From Neostapfia colusana (lineage: Eukaryota; Streptophyta; Magnoliopsida; Poales; Poaceae): a DNA stretch of 64,000 nucleotides. The stretch is taken from the NCBI GenBank assembly GCA_030760725.1, contig JASWHV010000012.1, forward strand, positions 81,790,968 to 81,854,967. Reading direction: 5' to 3'. Every line of letters starts with the position of its first letter. Within the stretch, counting starts at the first letter, position 1. Below the pieces are notes generated by a model, which saw only the letters and a program-made list of their open reading frames with translations, searched no databases and was not told the DNA's origin. Positions 11,481 through 23,400 of this stretch are shown here, piece after piece. The translations under genes and the position numbers were made by a program.

Positions 11481-12066
11481 GGTCGGGAGCTCAGCTTGAA
11501 CTCCGCCGTCTTCGGGCTGTCTTCCGGCTTCGGAAGCTGGCAGTGAGTGCCAGCTCTGCCCTCCGGCTGCTCTGGCGCACTTGTCCGCCAGGCCGAAGAG
11601 CTCGGAGGCATCGCAGACCTCTCTGGTTGCAAGCCTCTCAAGCATCTTCTTGTCCTGGACACTGTCAAAGTGCCGCCACCACAGAAGCACTTTGAATATG
11701 CGGAATGGTGTTGCGTACCTGGGAGAACCGCTGGATGAAGGAGCGCAGCGACTCCCCAGGTTGTTGCTTGATGGCTTGGAGGTCAAGCTCCGTGCCGGGA
11801 CGGGTGTAGGAGATGCCGAAGTTGGCGATGAACTGCCGGCAGAGCTCTCCCCAGGAAGTTATGGAACCCTGTGGGAGGTTCATTAGCCAAGACCGGGCTG
11901 GGCCGGTCAAGGCGACGGGGAAGTAGTTTGGCCATGACGGCCTCATCCCCTCCTGCGGCAAGTACGGCGGTGGAGTGGAGCTGGAGGAACCCCGCCGTGG
12001 TGACGCTGCTGTCGTACTTCCCGGGCAGGTGCGGCCGAAACTTGCGCGGCCACCTCGTGAAGCGGA
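11481..12066 (-). pseudogene. Gag capsid-like core, family A
   Basis: The minus strand encodes FPVALTGPARSWLMNLPQGS, ITSWGELCRQFIANF, GESLRSFIQRFSQVRN and REVCDASELFGLADKCARAA, matching the conserved capsid-like region of plant Ty3/gypsy Gag. The segment is split between frames: one carries KFRPHLPGKYDSSVTTAGF...GGDEAVMA and another picks up from the Asn-Tyr-Phe-Pro region, so there is a frameshift near 11930. No CCHC knuckle remains before the join to RNase H sequence. The protein is not functional as encoded. Confidence 0.75.
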
Positions 12067-15000
12067 GGTGGGGCTCCAGGGCCGTACATCCTGCCCCTGT
12101 TGCTGCAGGTGTTGGTGCCACGAACGCTTGGTTCGCCGCTGGCACAGTGTACCCCGGTATGGGCAAGGCTGCGCCATAGACCGGGGGCGCCGTTTGCAGG
12201 ACATATGGCTGTGGCATATGCTGCGTGGCGTATGTCTGGGGCAGAGTTCGCGTGGCGAAAGTCTGCACCTCAGGCAGGGTTGAGGCAGTCGTCATGCTGA
12301 TGTCGGCCTCTTGGCTGCGACGCCTTTCTCGTCGCCGCTCGAGGAACACTTGGGCGTCTTGGCCCAGGTGGCATCGTTCCAGCTCAGTCCTCAGGTCCGT
12401 CGACGGAAGCCTGGTGGAGCTGGAATCCGCCGTCTGTCCGTCAACGTTGGCGTGCGCGTCAGCGACACAGCCGGTTGGCCGGAGTGTCGTCCCCGCTGAA
12501 GTCAAGGGTTTGCGGCGGCGACGACAAGACGGTCTACCTCGCGAATCCACTGCTGGGTCGCTGCCTGAGGCGCGTCCCCAGCAGGCAGATTGTGCAGTAG
12601 CGCTCTTGTTGCGGCTAGCGCACCCCCGCCGGGTACGCCCAGCGCTACTGAAGACCTGACGCTGGTTGGAGCCTGCATTGCCGGGGTCGGCGCTGCCAGA
12701 GCCGGTTGCTGGCTCCCAGTGCAGGTACTGGTGCCGCGAACGCTTGGTTGCGCCTGGCACAGTGTAGCCCGGTATGGGCAAGGTTGCGCCATAGGCCGGG
12801 GACGCCGCTTGCAGAGCACATGGTTGTGGCTTATGCTGTGCGGCGTACGCCTGGGGCAGAGCTCGCGTAGCAAAGGTCTGCCCTCCAGGCTGGGTCGAGG
12901 CCGACGTCATGTTGTCACCAGCCTCTTGAGTGCGACGCCTTTCTCGACGTCACTCGAGGAACACTCGGGCATCTTGGCCCAAGTGGCACCGTTCCAGCTC
13001 TGTCCTCAGGTCCGTCGATGGAAGCCTGGTGGAGCTGGAGTCCGCCGTCTGCTCGCCAACCATTGGCCTGCGCATCAGCGACACAGCCGGTTGGCCGGAG
13101 CGTCGTCCCCGCCGAAGTCGAGGGTTTGCGGCGGTGACGACGAGACGGTCTATCTCGCGAATCCACTGCTGGGTCGCTGCCTGAGGCGCGTCCCCAGCAG
13201 GCGGATTGTGCAGTAGCGCTCTTGCTGCGGCTGGCGCAGCCCCGCCGGGTACGCCCAGCGCTACTGAAGACCTGACGCTGGTTGGAGCCTGCATTGCCGG
13301 GGTCGGCGCTGCCAGAGCCGGTTGCTGGCTCTCAGTGCAGGTACTGGTGCCGCGAACGCTTGGTTGCGCCTGACACAGTGTATCCCGGTATGGGCAAGGT
13401 TGCGCCATAGGCCGGGGACGCCGCTTGCAGAGCACATGGTTGTGGCTTATGCTGCGCGGTGTACGCCTGGGGCAGAGCTCGTGTGGCGAAGGTCTGCCCT
13501 TCAGGCTGGGTCGAGGCCGACGTCATGTTGTCGCCAGCCTCTTGAGTGCGACGCCTTTCTCGACGTCGCTCGAGGAACACTCGGGCATCTTGGCCCAAGT
13601 GACATCGTTCCAGCTCCCTTCTCAGGTCCGTCGACGGGAGCCTGGAGGAGCTGGAATCCGCCATTTGCCCGTCAACCGTGGGCGTGCGCGTCAGCGACAC
13701 AGCCGGTTGTCCAGGGCGTCGCCCTCGCCGGAACCGAGGGTTCGCGGCGGCGACGACGAGGCGGTCCACCTCGCGGACCCACTGTTGGGTCGCAGAATGG
13801 GGCGCATCCCCAGCAGGTGGGTTGCGCAGCAGTGCTCTTGCTGCAGCTAACGCACCCCCATGGTGTACGCTCAGCACTGCAGAAGACCTCACACTGGTCA
13901 GGTGGGGCTCCAGGGCCGTACATCCTGCCCCTGTTGCTGCAGGTGTTGGTGCCGCGAACGCTTGGTTCGCCGCTGGCACAGTGTACCCCGGTATGGGCAA
14001 GGCTGCGCCATAGACCGGGGGCGCCGTTTGCAGGACATATGGCTGTGGCATATGCTGCGTGGCGTATGTCTGGGGCAGAGTTCGCGTGGCGAAAGTCTGC
14101 ACCTCAGGCAGGGTTGAGGCAGTCGTCATGCTGATGTCGGCCTCTTGGCTGCGACGCCTTTCTCGTCGCCGCTCGAGGAACACTTGGGCGTCTTGGCCCA
14201 GGTGGCATCGTTCCAGCTCAGTCCTCAGGTCCGTCGACGGAAGCCTGGTGGAGCTGGAATCCGCCGTCTGTCCGTCAACGTTGGCGTGCGCGTCAGCGAC
14301 ACAGCCGGTTGGCCGGAGTGTCGTCCCCGCCGAAGTCAAGGGTTTGCGGCGGCGACGACAAGACGGTCTACCTCGCGAATCCACTGCTGGGTCGCTGCCT
14401 GAGGCGCGTCCCCAGCAGGCAGATTGTGCAGTAGCGCTCTTGTTGCGGCTAGCGCACCCCGGCCGTGTACGCCCAGCGCTACTGAAGACCTGACGCTGGT
14501 TGGAGCCTGCATTGCCGGGGTCGGCGCTGCCAGAGCCGGTTGCTGGCTCCCAGTGCAGGTACTGGTGCCGCGAACGCTTGGTTGCGCCTGGCACAGTGTA
14601 GCCCGGTATGGGCAAGGTTGCGCCATAGGCCGGGGACGCCGCTTGCAGAGCACATGGTTGTGGCTTATGCTGTGCGGCGTACGCCTGGGGCAGAGCTCGC
14701 GTAGCAAAGGTCTGCCCTCCAGGCTGGGTCGAGGCCGACGTCATGTTGTCGCCAGCCTCTTGAGTGCGACGCCTTTCTCGACGTCGCTCGAGGAACACTC
14801 GGGCATCTTGGCCCAAGTGGCACCGTTCCAGCTCTGTCCTCAGGTCCGTCGATGGAAGCCTGGTGGAGCTGGAGTCTGCCGTCTGCTCGCCAACCATTGG
14901 CGTGCGCATCAGCGACACAGCCGGTTGGCCGGAGCGTCGTCCCCGCCGAAGTCGAGGGTTTGCGGCGGTGACGACGAGACGGTCTATCTCGCGAATCCAC

Positions 15001-16321
15001 TGCTGGGTCGCTACCTGAGGCGCGTCCCCAGCAGGCGGATTGTGCAGTAGCGCTCTTGCTGCGGCTGGCGCACCCCCGCTGGGTACGCCCAGCGCTACTG
15101 AAGACCTGACGCTGGTTGGAGCCTGCATTGCCGGGGTCGGCGCTGCCAGAGCCGGTTGCTGGCTCCCAGTGCAGGTACTGGTGCCGCGAACGCTTGGTTG
15201 CGCCTGGCACAGTGTAGCCCGGTATGGGCAAGGTTGCGCCATAGGCCGGGGACGCCGCTTGCAGAGCACATGGTTGTGGCTTATGCTGTGCGGCGTACGC
15301 CTGGGGCAGAGCTCGCGTAGCAAAGGTCTGCCCTCCAGGCTGGGTCGAGGCCGACGTCATGTTGTCGCCAGCCTCTTGAGTGCGACGCCTTTCTCGACGT
15401 CGCTCGAGGAACACTCGGGCATCTTGGCCCAAGTGGCACCGTTCCAGCTCTGTCCTCAGGTCCGTCGACGGAAGCCTGGTGGAGCTGGAGTCCGCCGTCT
15501 GCTCGCCAACCATTGGCGTGCACATCAGCGACACAGCCGGTTGGCCGGAGCGTCGTCCCCGCCGAAGTCGAGGGTTTGCGGCGGTGATGACGAGACGGTC
15601 TATCTCGCGAATCCACTGCTGGGTCGCTGCCTGAGGCGCGTCCCCAGCAGGCGGATTGTGCAGTAGCGCTCTTGCTGCGGCTGGCGCACCCCCGCCGGGT
15701 ACGCCCAGCGCTACTGAAGACCTGACGCTGGTTGGAGCCTGCATTGCCGGGGTCGGCGCTGCCAGAGCCGGTTGCTGGCTCTCAGTGCAGGTACTGGTGC
15801 CGTGAACGCTTGGTTGCGCCTGACACAGTGTATCCCGGTATGGGCAAGGTTGCGCCATAGGCCGGGGACGCCGCTTGCAGAGCACATGGTTATGGCTTAT
15901 GCTGCGCGGCGTACGCCTGGGGCAGAGCTCGCGTGGCGAAGGTCTGCCCTTCAGGCTGGGTCGAGGCCGACGTCATGTTGTCGCCAGCCTCTTGAGTGCG
16001 ACGCCTTTCTCGACGTTGCTCGAGGAACACTCGGGCATCTTGGCCCAAGTGACATCGTTCCAGCTCCCTTCTCAGGTCCGTCGACGGGAGCCTGGAGGAG
16101 CTGGAATCCGCCATTTGCCCGTCAACCGGTTGTCCAGGGCGTCGCCCTCGCCGAAACCGAGGGTTCGCGGCGGCGATGACGAGGCGGTCCACCTCGCGGA
16201 CCCACTGTTGGGTCGCAGAATGGGGCGCATCCCCAGCAGGTGGGTTGCGCAGCAGTGCTCTTGCTGCAGCTAACGCACCCCCATGGTGTACGCTCAGCGC
16301 TGCAGAAGACCTCACACTGGT
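12067..16321 (-). repeat. Seven-copy tandem amplification of a ~0.6-kb gag module
   Basis: Module boundaries recur near 12067, 12656, 13272, 13890-13901, 14490, 15106 and 15722. Many spacings are exactly 616 bp, and a larger 1834-bp period (12067 to 13901, 12590 to 14424) shows that blocks of three modules were copied together. Each module encodes the Gag N-terminal region: a Pro/Ala/Gln-rich linker, an Arg-rich segment with LERCHLGQDARVFLERRRER, and a segment with LPIPGYTV. Since 616 is not a multiple of three, successive modules fall into different frames, and the longest open frame (13332-15323, 663 codons) crosses frames relative to the ancestral gag. The antisense frames seen here are artefacts of the GC-rich repeat. 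Confidence 0.85.
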
Positions 16322-16483
16322 CAGAGCCTGCATCGCCGGAGTCGGCGTTGCCGGAGTCGGCTGCTGGCTACCAGCTTGTGCCGACACACTCCGTCCTGAG
16401 TGTGTCGACATGTACTCCCCACTGGTCACGGTTCGTCGTGAATGCGGGGGAGGTGAGTTTGCCGCTGAAGGAAGCTTGGTCAT
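15890..16483 (-). pseudogene. Gag N-terminus, family A
   Basis: A 197-codon minus-strand frame begins with Met at 16483, about 40 bases from the PBS, and starts MTKLPSAANSPPPHS. It contains TQQWVREVDRLVIAAANP and the first copy of the LERCHLGQDARVFLE module. The short distance to the PBS and the match to 18639-18270 in the neighbouring Tat-like element support this start. Downstream the frame runs into the amplified modules and is lost. Confidence 0.7.
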
Positions 16484-16522
16484 CTTCGTCGGCGGAAACT
16501 CGTCGCGCTAGGAGAAAAGCCC

Positions 16523-16540
16523 CCTACCTGGCGCGCCAAA
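16523..16540 (-). other. Primer-binding site of the family A element
   Basis: The minus strand reads TTTGGCGCGCCAGGTAGG directly next to the LTR end at 16541. The same TTTGGCGCGCCAGG is found at 18698 next to the related LTR. Its position defines it as the PBS. I cannot name the primer tRNA with confidence; it is not initiator Met. Confidence 0.7.
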
Positions 16541-17646
16541 TGTCGAAGTGTCCGGTCGACACTTCCCCCTGGCCTGCACTGGGCAGCCCGTGGAGGTTCT
16601 TTTTTCGGTGGGGCTAGTCCCTTGCGGAGAGCTTGCGCGGATGGACGAGTTAGTAAGAGCTTGACGCGGTGAGTTTTACGTGGTTCAGGCTGCCGGAGCG
16701 TAAAACTCTACGTCCACGGTGAGCTATGGAGCTCGCTGTATTGCTTGCTGCTCAGGGCCGGCCGGAGTCCTGAGCTTGGGGGTGAGTTACAGCTTGGGAG
16801 TGTATGGCTAGCATATGAGTTGCAGAGTGCGAACCCTTGCTATCGTCGCCTACCCGAGCCTTTTATAGTCCAAGTCTCGGGCGGCTTACAAGGGGAGCCG
16901 GGACCCGACAGGTGGTCCCGGGAAGATTGTCTATTATCTACCGTATCTGCAGTTATGCCGGTAGTTGTCTCTGGTCGAAGGCTCCTGACCTGAGTCTTCA
17001 TCTTGCCGCCCTGCCCATGCCGCATGCTAGTCGTAGTGGATGATGACGGCGGGGGCGGCATGGGATGTCTTGTCGCTGCGTTTATTGGCTGGCAGGCTCT
17101 GACACTGCGCGCCAGTCTGTGATGCGACTGGGCGCAACGGCACCTGACAGAGGCGTGCTCCGCGTCTCCGCGTCTTGGGAAGGCGCGGGCCTTGAATACC
17201 TTGTACGGGCAAGGTATGGGGCGTCTTTATGCCCGCTGCCTATCGCTCGGGGGCAGGCAGCGCCGTTCTGCTGGCCACATGGCGGGCCTGGAGCCCTCCT
17301 CAGAAGAGAGGGGGACCGGCCCCGCAGGACACGTGGAGCCTTCGGACCTCTCCCCGTGGAGGGGGAGGTTCGGCTTCTGTTGGCCACGTGGCGAGCCCGG
17401 AGCTCCTCTCTAAGGAGGGGGAGGTCCGGCCTCTCTGGACAAGCGGCACCTCCGGACCTCTCTCCCGCGGAGGGGGAGGTCCGGCTTCTGTATGCCACAT
17501 GGTGGGCCCGGAGCTCTCCTCTGAGGAGAGGGAGGTCCGGCCCTGCTGAACGCGTGGCGCCTTCGGAGCTCTCCCTGCGGAGAAGGGCGAGATCCTTAGG
17601 CATTTTCCCCTGTGCGCGGGGGTACCCCATATCGAGGGTACCGACA
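16541..17646 (-). mobile_element. 5' LTR of the family A element
   Basis: The 1106-bp partner of 8325-9419, with the same ends. In minus-strand orientation it starts TGTCGGTACC at 17646. Positions 17262-17590 hold the G-box minisatellite, in U3. A TTTTATAG at about 16860 on the plus strand (CTATAAAA on the minus strand) is a plausible TATA element downstream of that array. Confidence 0.9.
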
Positions 17647-17763
17647 GACACCCATGTGCATCCTCACATGTACAAAAATTTTTTAAGTCTCATTGTCATG
17701 CATTTCAACACGAATGGAAATCAACATTCACTTTATTTACTTTGCATTTTTGGACTTTTACAT
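17647..17763 (-). mobile_element. Outer fragment of the LARD 5' LTR, resumed after family A
   Basis: 17652-17763 continues the LARD LTR from 8324 and matches 644-760. Its minus-strand start, TGTAAAAGTCC, is intact at 17763. The flank TTGAC at 17764-17768 should be one copy of the LARD target-site duplication; the other copy lies outside the window. Confidence 0.85.
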
Positions 17764-18681
17764 TGACAGCCTCATCCCCTCCTGCAGCAAGGATGGCGGT
17801 GGAGTAGATCTGGAGGAACTCCGCCGGGTTGACGCTGCCGTCGCATTTCTCTAGCGGGTGTGGCCGGAACTTGCGCGGCCACTTCATGAAGCGAAGGTGT
17901 GGTGCCAAAGCTGCACACCCTGCTCCTGTTGCTGCAGGTGTCGGTGTCGCGAGCGTTTGGTCCGCTGTTGGCACCGTGTACCCCGGCATGGGCAAAGTGC
18001 GCCATAAACCGGGGGTGCCATTTGCAGGACATATGGCTGTGGCATATGCCGCGTGGCGTATGCCTAGGGCAGAGATCGCGTAGCGAATGTCTGCGGCCCA
18101 GACTGGGTCGAGGCAGTTGACATGCTGTCGCCAGCCTCTTGGTTGCGACGCCTTTCTCGTTGTCGCTCGATGGCCACGCGAGCATCTTCACCCAGGTGAC
18201 GTCGTTCCAGCTCCGACCTCAGGTCTGCCTATGGGAGCCTGGTGGAGCGGGAGTCTGCCGTCTGCCTGTCAACCGCTGGCGTGCGCGACAGCGACACATC
18301 CGGTTGGCCGTAGCGTCATCCCCGCCGAAGCTGAGGGTTGGCGGCAGCGACGACGAGACGGTCTACGTCGCGAATCCACTGCTGGATCGCTGCCTGAGGC
18401 GCGTCCCCAGCAGGTGGATTGCGTAGAAGCGCTCGTGCTGCAGCTAGTGCACTCCCATGGGAGACTGCTCAGCGCTGCAGGAGATCTTGGGCTTGCTGGA
18501 GTCCGTGTTGCCGGAGTCGGCTGCTGACTTCCAGCTTGCCCCGACACACTCCGTCTTGAGTGTGTCGAGATGTAGTCCCCGCTGGTCACCGTTCGTTGGG
18601 AACGTGGGCGAGGAGAGCTTGCCGCTGAAGGAAGCTTCGTCATCTTCGTCGGCGTAAGCTCGTCGCGCAAGGGAAAAGTCC
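17764..18681 (-). pseudogene. Gag 5' fragment of a second Tat-like element
   Basis: The minus strand encodes a Gag start (MTKLPSAASSPRPRSQ at about 18639) and the Arg-rich and LRFMKWPRKFRPHPLEK segments seen in family A, in several frames with stops. The module is present once, so this shows the state before amplification. The fragment is cut at 17764 by insertion of the LARD; the rest of the element must lie left of the window. Confidence 0.7.
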
Positions 18682-18698
18682 CTTCCTGGCGCGCCAAA
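18682..18698 (-). other. Primer-binding site of the second Tat-like element
   Basis: The minus strand reads TTTGGCGCGCCAGGAAG directly next to the LTR end at 18699. It is the same PBS type as at 16540, which links the gag fragment and the LTR at 18699-20434 as one element. Confidence 0.7.
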
Positions 18699-20434
18699 TG
18701 TCGAAGTGTAGCTGTCGACACTTCTCCCGGGCCTGCACCGGGCAGCCGGCGGAGGTTCTTTTTCGGAGGGGCTAGTCCCCGCGGAGATCTTAAGCGTGGT
18801 TGGACGAAGGAAACAGATGAACACAGGGGTTTTTTACGTGGTTCAGGTCGCCGGAGCGTAAAACCCTACGTCCACGGTGAGCAGAGGTGTTCGTTGTATT
18901 GCTTGAGGATGAGTTGAGTGCTAGAATGCTGAATCAGGGTGCTAACTCGCGTGAGAGCGAACCCTTTGTAACGTTGCCTACCTGAGCCTTTTATAGTCCA
19001 AGGCTCGGGTGGCTTATAAAGTGGGTCCGGGACCCGACAGGTGGTCCCGGGGAGATTGCCTGCCATCTACCGTATCCTGCAGTTACGCTGGTAGTTGTCT
19101 CTGGCGAGGGCTTCTGAGTCTTCGTCTTGTCGCCCTACCCACGCCGCAAGCTAGGCGTAGTGGTTGATGACGGCAGGGGTGGCAGGGGATGTCTTGTCGC
19201 TATGTTTATTGGTGTAGAGTTTCTGACGCAACGTGCCAGTCTTCACTGCGATGCGACTGGGCACAACGGCACCTGACAGCGGCGTGCTCCGCGTCTCCGC
19301 GTCTTGGGAAGGCGTGGGTCTTGAATACCTTGTACGGATAAGGTATGGCGTGTCTTTACTCTTGCTGCCTACCGCGCGGGGGCAGGTAGCACTGCTCTGC
19401 GGCCACGTGGCGGGCCCAGAGCTCTCCTCTGAGGAGAGGGAGGTCTGGCCCCGCTGGACACGTGGAGCCTTCGGAGCTCTCCCCGCGGAGGGGGGGGGGT
19501 CCGGATCTGCTGGCCACGTGGTGAGCCCGAGGCTCTCCTCTGAGGAGAGGGAGCTCCGGGCCCGCTGGGCACGTGGGGCCTTTGGAGCTCTCCTTGCAGA
19601 GAAGGGAGGTCCGGCTCTGCCGGCCACGTGGCGGGCCCGGAGCTCTCCTCTGACGAGAGGGAGGTCCGGCCACGATACGTGGAGCCTTCGGAGCTTTCCC
19701 TGCGGAGAAGAGAGGTCCGGCTCTGCTGGCCATGTGGCGGGCCCGGAGCTCTCTCCTGAGGAGAGGGAGGTCCGGTCCCGCTGGACACGTGAAGCCTTCG
19801 GAGCTCTCCCTGCGGAGAAGGGAGGTCCGGCTCTGCCGGCCACGTGGCGGGCCCAGAGCTCTCCTCTGAGGAGAGGGAGGTCCGGCCCCGCGGGACACGT
19901 GGGGCTTTCGGACCTCCCGGAGGCGAGCTCCGAGGGTGACTTGTGTCCCGCAGTGTCGGACCTCCCGGAGGCGAGCTCCGAGAGTGACACGTGTTCCGTG
20001 GAGTGGACCTCATCCCTTCCGCAGGGGTGAGTTCCGAAGTCGACACGTGTCCCGCGGGGCTGAGCCTCGCTTCTCCACAGAGACTAGCTCCGAAGGCGAC
20101 ACGTGTCCCGCGGGGCTGGACCTCGCTTTTCCGCAGCGACAAGCCCTGGAGGCAACACGTGTTCAGCGGGCCGGACCTTGCCCCCTTCCGTAGAGGCAAG
20201 CTCCTAGCCTGCCACGTGGCCAACGGTGCCGGACCTCTTCCCCTCCGCAGGGATGAGCTCGGAAGGCGCCACGTGGCCAGCGGACTGCGGGAAGTGTCGA
20301 GGGCGCTCCTCGGTGAACTGGATTTGGCTCTTTTCGGCTATTTTTCTGATTATTTCTCCCGTTCTGATTCTTTTAAAATGTTTCTCTGTATGAATTTTGT
20401 ATGCATGCATGGATACTAAATTGAGGGTGTCACA
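18699..20434 (-). mobile_element. Chimeric LTR: family A-like at one end, family B-like at the other
   Basis: The plus-strand left end (TGTCGAAGTG...CGGGCAGCC...GGTTC) matches the family A LTR for several hundred bases. The right end (...GGGTGTCACA, minus-strand TGTGACACCCTCA) matches the start of family B LTRs, including the following AGCCAAATCCAGTT and GAGCGCC motifs. The switch lies in the shared minisatellite, roughly 19890-20000. The satellite resumes at 20435 with TTAAACGAAGCG, so both LTR ends look intact and used. An alternative is deletion between two separately inserted LTRs. Confidence 0.7.
19390..20290. repeat. Long G-box minisatellite in the chimeric LTR
   Basis: About 0.9 kb of ~50-65-bp units. 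The left part has family A-style units (GAGGAGAGGGAGGTCCGG with GGCCACGTGGCGGGCCC); the right part has family B-style units (GACACGTGTCCCGCGG with GGACCTC). The change in unit type marks the probable recombination zone. Confidence 0.7.
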
Positions 20435-23400
20435 TTAAACGAAGCGACAGCACCTTTAAAAGTTAGGAATTAATCTTGGGAGCCACCGCTCACTTGTTCC
20501 AATAGTAAAGAAAATGAAACTATCCTGAAAGGCTTTGATTGGAACCTCAAGACCCACTATTCACTTGTTTCAATTCCATATGAAATTAAACTACCTTGTG
20601 AGAGCCAAACAAACGTTTAGACCCACCATTTGCTCGTTTCAAGCTGAAGAAGTAAAACTATCTTTAAGATACAGATGAACACCGACACCATTCACTCGTT
20701 TCATGTTCAAAAGAGGTAAAAAATATATTTGAAAGTGGTAATAGAAACTACCATTCGTTGCTTGCTCATTTCAAGTTCAAACAATGTTAATATAGCTATG
20801 GAAGTTTTGTATAAACACCAACAACCTCTTTCACTCTGTCAAGTTCAAACGACTTGATTCTACATGTGACAGATGCAAATGATAACCACATTCTGTTGGT
20901 CAAGTTTATACGAAGCAAAACTACCTTTGCAAGTAAGGAATTAATCTTGAGAGCCACCACTCACTCGTTTCAAGAGTAATGAAAATAAAACTATCCTAAA
21001 AGGTTTTAAATGGAACCTCAAGACCCACCATTCACTTGTTTCAAGTTAAAATGAAATGAAACTACCTTGTGAGAGGCAAAAAAACGTCAAGAGACCCACC
21101 GTTCACTCATTTCAAGTTGTGAAGAAGTAAAACTATCTGTAATATGGGGATGAACACCGAGACCCACCATTCACTCACCGACAACCTCTTTCGCTCTATA
21201 AAGTTCAAACAACTTGATTCTACATGCGACACATGCAAATGATAACCACATTCTGTTGGTCAAGTTTATACGAAGCTACCTTTGCAAGTTAGGAATTAAT
21301 CTTGAGAGCCACCGTTCACTCGTTGCAAGAGTAGAGAAAATGAAACTATCCTAAAAGGTTTTGAATGGAACCTCAAGACCCATCATCACTTGTTTCAAGT
21401 TAAAATGAAATGAAACTACCTTGTGAGAGGCAAAAAACGTCAAGAGACCCACCATTCACTCATTTCAAGTTGTGAAGAAGTAAAACTATCTGTAAGATGC
21501 GGATGAACACCGAGACCCACCATTCACTCGTTTCACGCTCGAAAGATGTAAAGTACATTTGAAAGTTTCAAGAGATCCCAACAAAGGTTAAGACCCACCA
21601 TTCCCTCATTTCATGTTCAAAAGATGTAAAAATACATTTGAAGGTTTCAAGAGATCCAAACAAACGTTAACACCCACCGTACACTCATTTCAAGTTGTGA
21701 AGTAAAACTAAATTTAAGATGCAGATGAACACCGAGACCCACCATTCACTTGTTTCATGTTCCAATAAGGTAAAAGTACATTTGAAAGTGGTAACATCAA
21801 CTACCATTGGTCACTTGCTCGTTTCAAGTTCAAATAATGTTAGTATAGCTCTGAAAGTTGTGAACACACCAACAACCACTTTCGCTCTATCATGTTCAAA
21901 CGACTTGATACTACATCTGACAGATGCAAATGTCTTCGAAAATAGCATTTAGCTCATTTAAAGTCCAAAAGATATTAGAGTACCTTTTAATGTTGCAAAC
22001 CAATAATGATAACCACGTTGCGCCGTGTTAAACGAGGTGAAACTACCTTTGAAAGTTAGTAATTAATCTTGGGAGCAACCGCTCACTCATTTCAAGAGTA
22101 AACAATGTGAAACTATCCTGATAGGTTTTGAATGGAGCTTCAAGACCCACCATTCACTTGTTTCAAGCTAAAATGAAATGAAACAATCTTGTGAGAAGCC
22201 AAAAAATGTCAAAACCCACCATTCACTCGTTTCAAGTTGTGAAGAACAAAAACTACCTATAAGATGCAGATGAAAACCGAGACCCACCATTCACTCGTTT
22301 CATGTTCGAAAAATGTAAAAGTACACTTGTAAGTTTCCTTGGAAGTTAGGAATTAATCTTGGGAGCCACCGCTCACTCGTTTCTAGAGTAAACAAAGTGT
22401 AACTATCTTGAAAGGTTTTGAATGGAAACTCAAGAATCACCATTCACTTGTTTCAAGATGAAATGAAATGTAACTACCTTGTGAGATCCAAACAAACATT
22501 AATACCCGCGATTCACTCGTTTCAAGTTGTGAAGAAGTAAAACAATCAGTAAGTTGCGGATGAACACCGAGACCCACCATTCACTTGTTTCATATTCAAA
22601 AGATGTAAAAGTACATTTGAAAGTTTCAAGAGATCCAAACAAACGTTAACACCCACCGTTCACTCATTTCAAGTTGTGAAGAAGTAAAACTAAATTTAAG
22701 ATGCGGATGAACACCGAGACCCACCATTCAATTGTTTTAATGTTCAAATAAGGTAAAAGTACATTTGAAAGTGGTAACATCAACTATCATTGGTCACTTG
22801 CTCGTTTCAAGTTCAAACAATGTTAATATAGCTCTGAAAGTTGCAAACAACACCGACAACCACTTCCGCTCTATCAAGTTCAAACGACTTGATACTACAT
22901 GTGACAGATGCAAATGTCTTCAAAAATGACACTTAGCTCATCTAAAGTCCCAAAGATATTATAGTACATTTGAATGTTGCAAATAAATAATAATAACCAC
23001 GTTGTGTCGATTTCAACGAAGCGGAACTATCTTTGAAAGTTAGGAATTAATCTTGGGAGCCACCGCTTACTCGCTTCAAGAGTAAACAATGTGAAACTAT
23101 CCTGATGGGTTTTTAATGGAACCTCAAGACCCACCATTCACTTGTTTCAAGCTGAAATGAAATGAAATAACCTTGTGTGAGAGCCAAAAAAAAGTCAGGA
23201 CCCAACAGTAACTCATTTCAAGTTATGAAGAAGTAAAACTACCTTTAAGATGTGGATGAACACCGAGACCCCCCATTCAGTCGTTTCATGTTCGAAAGAT
23301 GTAAAAGTACATTTGAAAAAATCAAGAGATCCAAATAAACGTTAACACCCACCGTTCACTTGTTTGAAGTTGTGAAGAAGTAAAACTACCAGTAAGATGC

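Larger units (their letters stand above)
8325..17646 (-). mobile_element. Family A: non-autonomous Tat-lineage Ty3/gypsy retrotransposon
   Basis: A 9.3-kb element with LTRs at 8325-9419 and 16541-17646, TSD GACAC, PBS next to the right LTR and polypurine tract next to the left LTR, so it is transcribed on the minus strand. The order on that strand is gag N-terminus, amplified gag modules, gag core, archaeal-type RNase H, integrase tail and non-coding 3' region. Protease, reverse transcriptase, the first RNase H and the integrase catalytic core are missing. The extra archaeal-type RNase H after pol is typical of the Tat lineage. LTR divergence looks like a few percent by eye, so it is younger than its LARD host. 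Confidence 0.85.

Noticed and set aside
12225..16617. Plus-strand frames of 130-270 codons across the gag module array
   Set aside because: They repeat with the module period and are antisense to recognisable Gag sequence.
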